A DNA stretch of 42,839 nucleotides, from positions 1-42,839 of the forward strand of contig CAMOJK010000012.1 in assembly GCA_946616835.1 (NCBI GenBank). Direction: 5' to 3'. The notes beneath the pieces are model-generated. The model did not search any database, was not told the DNA's origin, and saw only the letters and a list, made by a program, of their open reading frames with translations. This stretch comes from an uncultured Lachnospiraceae bacterium (GTDB taxonomy: Bacteria; Bacillota; Clostridia; Lachnospirales; Lachnospiraceae). The translations under genes were made by a program, and so were the position numbers. Below are positions 39,896-42,839 of the stretch, in pieces; within the stretch, counting starts at the first letter, position 1; the number at the start of each line of letters is the position of its first letter.

Positions 39896-40703
39896 ATTTT
39901 GCTCCCTTATCCAGTGTCTCTTTGTCCATATTAAAGACAGCATCAATGATACGGTTGCGGTATGTGGAGTTGCCATCACCTTCCTGCATGCGTAACCACC
40001 CTGTCTCACCGGCTAATCCCATAGTACATACGGCTGCTGCTGCCGCTTCCAACTTATTATCCGGATTTGCAACAAGAAATGCGGTTGTAAGTGCCGATAA
40101 CTGACAGCCTGTTCCCGTTATCCTTCCCATCTCCGGACGGCCGTTTCTGATGACATAGCACTTATCACCATCACTTACGAGATCGATAGCACCTGTTATT
40201 GCTACCACTGCCCCGGTCTTTTTTGCAAAATCCTTTACAAATCTGACTGCATTATCAAGAGTCTCTTCCGTTACTGCATCAGCCACATCTGCATCAACGC
40301 CCTTTGTGGTACCGCTTCCAAGTGCCAGCGTCTTGATCTCGGAAATATTTCCTCTTATACATGTAAACTTAAGCTCGTCCATAAGCTTCACTGCGGTATC
40401 TGTACGAAGTTTTGATGCTCCTGCTCCAACCGGATCAAGAAGAAGTATATGTCCCAGCTCATTTGCCTTTCTTCCTGCCCTGAACATTCCTTCTATAGAG
40501 CTCTTATTAAGCGTACCGATATTAATATTCAGACCTCCGCATATTGTTGTAATATCCTCTACATCCTCCGGTTCGTCTGACATTATTGGACTGCCGCCAC
40601 AGGCAAGCAGAATATTTGCAACATCATTAACCGTTACATAGTTTGTAATGTTGTGAACCAAAGGTGCATTTTTTCTGACATTTTCCAAACAGCTTCCTAA
40701 CAT
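39882..40703 (-). CDS. thiM: Hydroxyethylthiazole kinase
   Basis: A 273-residue ribokinase-fold enzyme phosphorylating salvaged hydroxyethylthiazole. It begins MLGSCLENVRKNAPLVHNIT and shows NYVTVNDVANILLACGGSPI, LDPVGAGASKLRT, RGNISEI and the catalytic GTGCQLSALTTAFL. GAGG precedes the ATG at 40703; an earlier open frame overlaps the riboswitch terminator and is not coding. It is the first gene under TPP riboswitch control and the first step of thiazole salvage, followed directly by thiE. Confidence 0.95.
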   Translation of the reverse strand: MLGSCLENVRKNAPLVHNITNYVTVNDVANILLACGGSPIMSDEPEDVEDITTICGGLNINIGTLNKSSIEGMFRAGRKANELGHILLLDPVGAGASKLRTDTAVKLMDELKFTCIRGNISEIKTLALGSGTTKGVDADVADAVTEETLDNAVRFVKDFAKKTGAVVAITGAIDLVSDGDKCYVIRNGRPEMGRITGTGCQLSALTTAFLVANPDNKLEAAAAAVCTMGLAGETGWLRMQEGDGNSTYRNRIIDAVFNMDKETLDKGAKYEIR

Positions 40704-40734
40704 TTTCTTTCCTCTTTTCTTTTTTATTTTTAAC

Positions 40735-40772
40735 AAAACAAAAGCAGATATGCCTGATTCGGACATATCTGC
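40735..40772 (-). terminator. Riboswitch-controlled intrinsic terminator before thiM
   Basis: On the minus strand GCAGATATG (40772-40764) pairs with CATATCTGC (40752-40744) over an 11-base loop, followed by TTTTGTTTTG. It lies between the TPP aptamer and thiM. The descending arm's GCATAT can alternatively pair with ATATGC just 3' of the aptamer (about 40788-40783), a possible antiterminator. Confidence 0.8.
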
Positions 40773-40788
40773 TGATAATCTCGCATAT

Positions 40789-40868
40789 ATCCCTACGTTG
40801 GCATTATCCAAATCAGGTTACGGGTCGAGACTAACAGTCTCCTCTCAGCCGTTAAACAGCTCCCCTTT
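40789..40868 (-). ncRNA. TPP riboswitch (THI element)
   Basis: The minus strand carries the conserved blocks of the thiamine pyrophosphate aptamer in order: GGGGAGC (40865-40859), GGCTGAGA, ACCCGTAACCTGAT, then TGGATAATGCCA and CGTAGGGA (ending near 40790). A variable hairpin (GAGACTGTTAGTCTC) forms the optional stem between the second and third blocks. TPP binding should favour the downstream terminator and switch off thiM-thiE-HAD-thiD-methyltransferase-tenA. The family match is firm; the exact 5' and 3' limits are approximate. Confidence 0.95.
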
Positions 40869-40878
40869 TCAAATAGTG

Positions 40879-40907
40879 ATGATATTACATGTCGATATTT
40901 TAGTCAA
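40879..40907 (-). promoter_or_regulatory. Promoter of the thiamine operon
   Basis: TTGACT (40907-40902), 17 bases and TATCAT (40884-40879) on the minus strand, about 15 bases before the aptamer and 20 bases past the aminopeptidase stop. Confidence 0.6.
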
Positions 40908-40925
40908 CAATATATTGGTATTATT

Positions 40926-42251
40926 TCAGTCATAAAATGCTTTAGCAAATGCTCTGAGGGAAGCGGCATCCTCCACTCCGGCGACTTCATAAGCCGAATG
41001 CATTGCAAGCTGTGGAAGTCCGATATCCGCTGTGCTGACAGACACGTGAGAGTTTGAGATATTTCCCAGAGTACTTCCTCCCGGCTCATCTGAGTGATTA
41101 ACAAATGTCTGATAGGGAATACTGCTGTCCTCACAGATACATCTTACGAATGCAGATGATATCCCGTCAGTGGTATAGCTCTGTCTTGCACTGTATTTGA
41201 TCACTATCCCTCCGTTCATTTTTGGGGCCGTAACCGGATCACTCTTATCCGTATGTGCGGGATGAAGAGCATGGGCATTGTCTGCCGATATCATAAAGCT
41301 GTTGGCGTATGCAGTATAATACTCTTCGCTGCTTCTCTTCAGATTATCATTTATCCTGGCAATAAGCTTTTCAAGAAAGTCAGAGTCAGCCCCCTGTCGG
41401 GTTCTTGAACCTACCTCCTCATTATCGAAAATACACAGCATTTTAACGAACTCAGGGCTGTCAAAATATTCTGATTCTTTATTTACGGCATCTGCAAATC
41501 CATCAAGCGTACACCATACACATCCCTGGTCATCCAGCCTTGAAGAGCCTATGAATTCGTCATTCACACCCCAGACAGTACCTTTTTCACGGATATACAT
41601 ATACAGATCGTGTCCGATGATATCCTCTTCTTCAACCCCTGCCGCCCGGGCGATCAGTGACATGATAATGCTGTTACCCTTTGCATCCCGGTCCTCACCT
41701 GATGCATTTAAAGCACTTACTATGGGAAGCATATCCTTCTGAAAGCTGTAGGAATAACCGGTATTTGCCTCTTTATTAAAGTGTATTGCCAGAGACGGTA
41801 TCACTGCGACATCCCTATCCAGATCGACCGTAATCGACCTGATGCCGGAGTGCACTGAATCATCTCTCACTATTATTCTTCCCGCGATCGAAAGCGGGCG
41901 GTCAAACCAGGGCGCCAGCAGCATACCGCCATACTTTTCAACATTCAGACGTACATAGTCTTTGCTTTTTATCTCAGGATTTTCCTTAAGCTTCGGGCAC
42001 GGTGAATCCGAGTGGCTTGCAATGATCCTGAATCCCTTGTAATCAGGCCTCGGAACGGTAAATGCTATAAGGGAAGAACCATTCCTTTTAACATAATATC
42101 TCCCCCCTGCCTGCAGACTCCATATCTCTGATTCCTTAAGTTCACTGAAACCATTTTCATCAAGGATATTTCCGGCATTTTCAATGACCTGAAATGCGGT
42201 AGGAGATTTTTCTATAAGATTTAATATTCTCTCAGCATATTCTTTACTCAT
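40926..42251 (-). CDS. M18-family aspartyl aminopeptidase
   Basis: A 441-residue cytosolic metallo-aminopeptidase of the M18 family, tetrahedral-complex type, removing acidic or other N-terminal residues. The metal-binding and catalytic landmarks are ASHSDSPCPKLK (His80, Asp82), EFIGSSRLDDQG, FDNEEVGSRTRQGADS and the final metal histidine in LPQLAMHSAYEVAG. PTAFQVIENAG at the N-terminus is also typical. AGGAGT lies about seven bases before the ATG. It stands between a lipoprotein gene and the thiamine operon promoter. The family is firm; substrate preference is not predicted. Confidence 0.93.
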   Translation of the reverse strand: MSKEYAERILNLIEKSPTAFQVIENAGNILDENGFSELKESEIWSLQAGGRYYVKRNGSSLIAFTVPRPDYKGFRIIASHSDSPCPKLKENPEIKSKDYVRLNVEKYGGMLLAPWFDRPLSIAGRIIVRDDSVHSGIRSITVDLDRDVAVIPSLAIHFNKEANTGYSYSFQKDMLPIVSALNASGEDRDAKGNSIIMSLIARAAGVEEEDIIGHDLYMYIREKGTVWGVNDEFIGSSRLDDQGCVWCTLDGFADAVNKESEYFDSPEFVKMLCIFDNEEVGSRTRQGADSDFLEKLIARINDNLKRSSEEYYTAYANSFMISADNAHALHPAHTDKSDPVTAPKMNGGIVIKYSARQSYTTDGISSAFVRCICEDSSIPYQTFVNHSDEPGGSTLGNISNSHVSVSTADIGLPQLAMHSAYEVAGVEDAASLRAFAKAFYD

Positions 42252-42301
42252 TTAAATACTCCTGAGTTATAAATATAATTTAATCCCTTCTCCGGAAGCG
42301 A

Positions 42302-42709
42302 TCAATAATACTCGGCTATAACATTGCCATCATCATCGTAAACTACATGCTGGCCCTTTTCATTATAATGTACCCAGCCGTCCAGGACCTTCTGATAATC
42401 ATCCGAGCATTCACCATGGTCACCCGGAAATACCATAAAATGATTGCCTTTCGAATCTGTAACCACCTGTCTGTACACATATCCCTCATAATCCGGCAGG
42501 CCGGCCCCGCCGGTTTCTTCCACATACTCCTGCCATACCTCCACAGTAAAGGTTTCATCCGGATACTTTTCAGCCAGATATTCTTCAAACATCTCTCTTC
42601 TTGCGTCAATCTTCTCTTCACTGATCTTCCCGTCTGATCTGATCGCACAGGCACAGAGCATACATAATATTCCGATATACATTCCCAAAATCACGAATTT
42701 TTTCTTCAT
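42302..42709 (-). CDS. Small putative lipoprotein of unknown function
   Basis: A 135-residue exported protein. The N-terminus MKKKFVILGMYIGILCMLCA is a signal peptide with a plausible lipobox Cys21 after LCA, although two nearby cysteines leave the exact site open. The mature part is acidic, with a helical EEKIDARREMFEEYLAEKYP segment and a C-terminal set of short beta turns (HYNEKGQHVVYDDDGNVIAE). No family is recognised. GAGG precedes the ATG. It is about 50 bases upstream of the aminopeptidase gene in the same direction, without an apparent functional link. Confidence 0.75.
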   Translation of the reverse strand: MKKKFVILGMYIGILCMLCACAIRSDGKISEEKIDARREMFEEYLAEKYPDETFTVEVWQEYVEETGGAGLPDYEGYVYRQVVTDSKGNHFMVFPGDHGECSDDYQKVLDGWVHYNEKGQHVVYDDDGNVIAEYY

Positions 42710-42765
42710 ATTTTTCCTCTATCACAAATAGTCCTGCTTACCGTCGGACAAGACTACACGGTGTT

Positions 42766-42794
42766 GGAAGTTTTAATTAATATGTAAAACTTCC
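42766..42794. repeat. Inverted repeat near the window end
   Basis: GGAAGTTTT and AAAACTTCC form a perfect 9-bp dyad with an 11-base spacer, about 60 bases upstream of the small lipoprotein gene. No U-tract follows on either strand, so it may be an operator or leader hairpin rather than a terminator. Confidence 0.4.
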
Positions 42795-42839
42795 CACTAA
42801 CTGAACTACTTAGAACGACACTCGCAATTGCGCCGGAAC

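Noticed and set aside
40704-40811. N-terminal extension of thiM
   Set aside because: It crosses the riboswitch terminator hairpin and part of the aptamer, and lacks ThiM similarity; the ATG at 40703 has a GAGG site.
1-42839. tRNA, rRNA, integrases, transposases or prophage genes
   Set aside because: None was recognised on either strand; the window reads as ordinary chromosome with housekeeping and accessory genes.

Overview
The window looks like a chromosomal segment of a low-to-mid GC Gram-positive anaerobe, most likely a Lachnospiraceae-type Clostridia (inference). The support is a MecA adaptor, an OhrR-type regulator, strong AGGAGG ribosome binding sites, DUF3048 and SleB-type wall proteins, many small lipoproteins, a TPP-riboswitch thiamine salvage operon, and a thioredoxin reductase whose NADPH motif looks lost. 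No rRNA, tRNA, CRISPR array, integrase or transposase is visible. Most genes are on the minus strand. The plus-strand blocks are 23.0-25.8, 26.7-27.2 and 31.3-34.5 kb.

Layout. 1-2.8 kb: edge-truncated CapD/FlaA1-type nucleotide-sugar dehydratase, a stand-alone Smr protein and an EamA transporter. 2.9-6.8 kb: dtd, a 216-bp nested palindromic element, and an ABC importer (binding protein, permease, ATPase) of the TrpXYZ/COG2984-4120-1101 type, with a terminator after the binding-protein gene. 6.9-11.3 kb: a probable operon read right to left from a near-consensus promoter: condensation-fold acyltransferase, zinc-ribbon membrane protein (DUF6320-like), HSL-type esterase, TatD nuclease and HIT protein. 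11.4-21.9 kb: a long minus-strand series of GH18 protein, Sua5, RpiB, dCMP deaminase, SleB-type hydrolase, DUF402, DUF3048, a large membrane class III adenylate cyclase and an unknown 178-residue protein.

21.9-22.5 kb holds no convincing gene but carries six A-tracts in helical phase, predicted to bend DNA upstream of the GH18 promoter. 22.5-25.8 kb: a MIF-like tautomerase diverges from a redox operon (flavin thioredoxin reductase, thioredoxin, OhrR-like regulator) whose promoter overlaps a candidate OhrR operator; mecA follows from its own promoter. 25.7-31.1 kb: GNAT protein, cyclophilin, two lipoproteins, a truncated polysaccharide deacetylase, an orphan LarE and an orphan adenine DNA methylase. 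31.3-34.5 kb: a CUT1-type sugar importer lacking its own ATPase.

34.5-40.9 kb: a half-size ABC exporter, then a thiamine salvage operon read right to left: promoter, TPP riboswitch, terminator, thiM, thiE, HAD phosphatase, thiD, SAM methyltransferase, tenA. The kinases and ThiE can rebuild thiamine phosphate from salvaged hydroxyethylthiazole and HMP, TenA can release HMP from degraded thiamine, and the HAD and methyltransferase are unexplained passengers. 40.9-42.8 kb: an M18 aminopeptidase and a small lipoprotein.

The points most worth following are the NADPH-motif-less thioredoxin system with its built-in OhrR circuit, the acyltransferase/zinc-ribbon membrane protein/esterase module, the nested palindromic element before dtd, the curved DNA before the GH18 gene, and the cyclase with its hairpin-bearing start.
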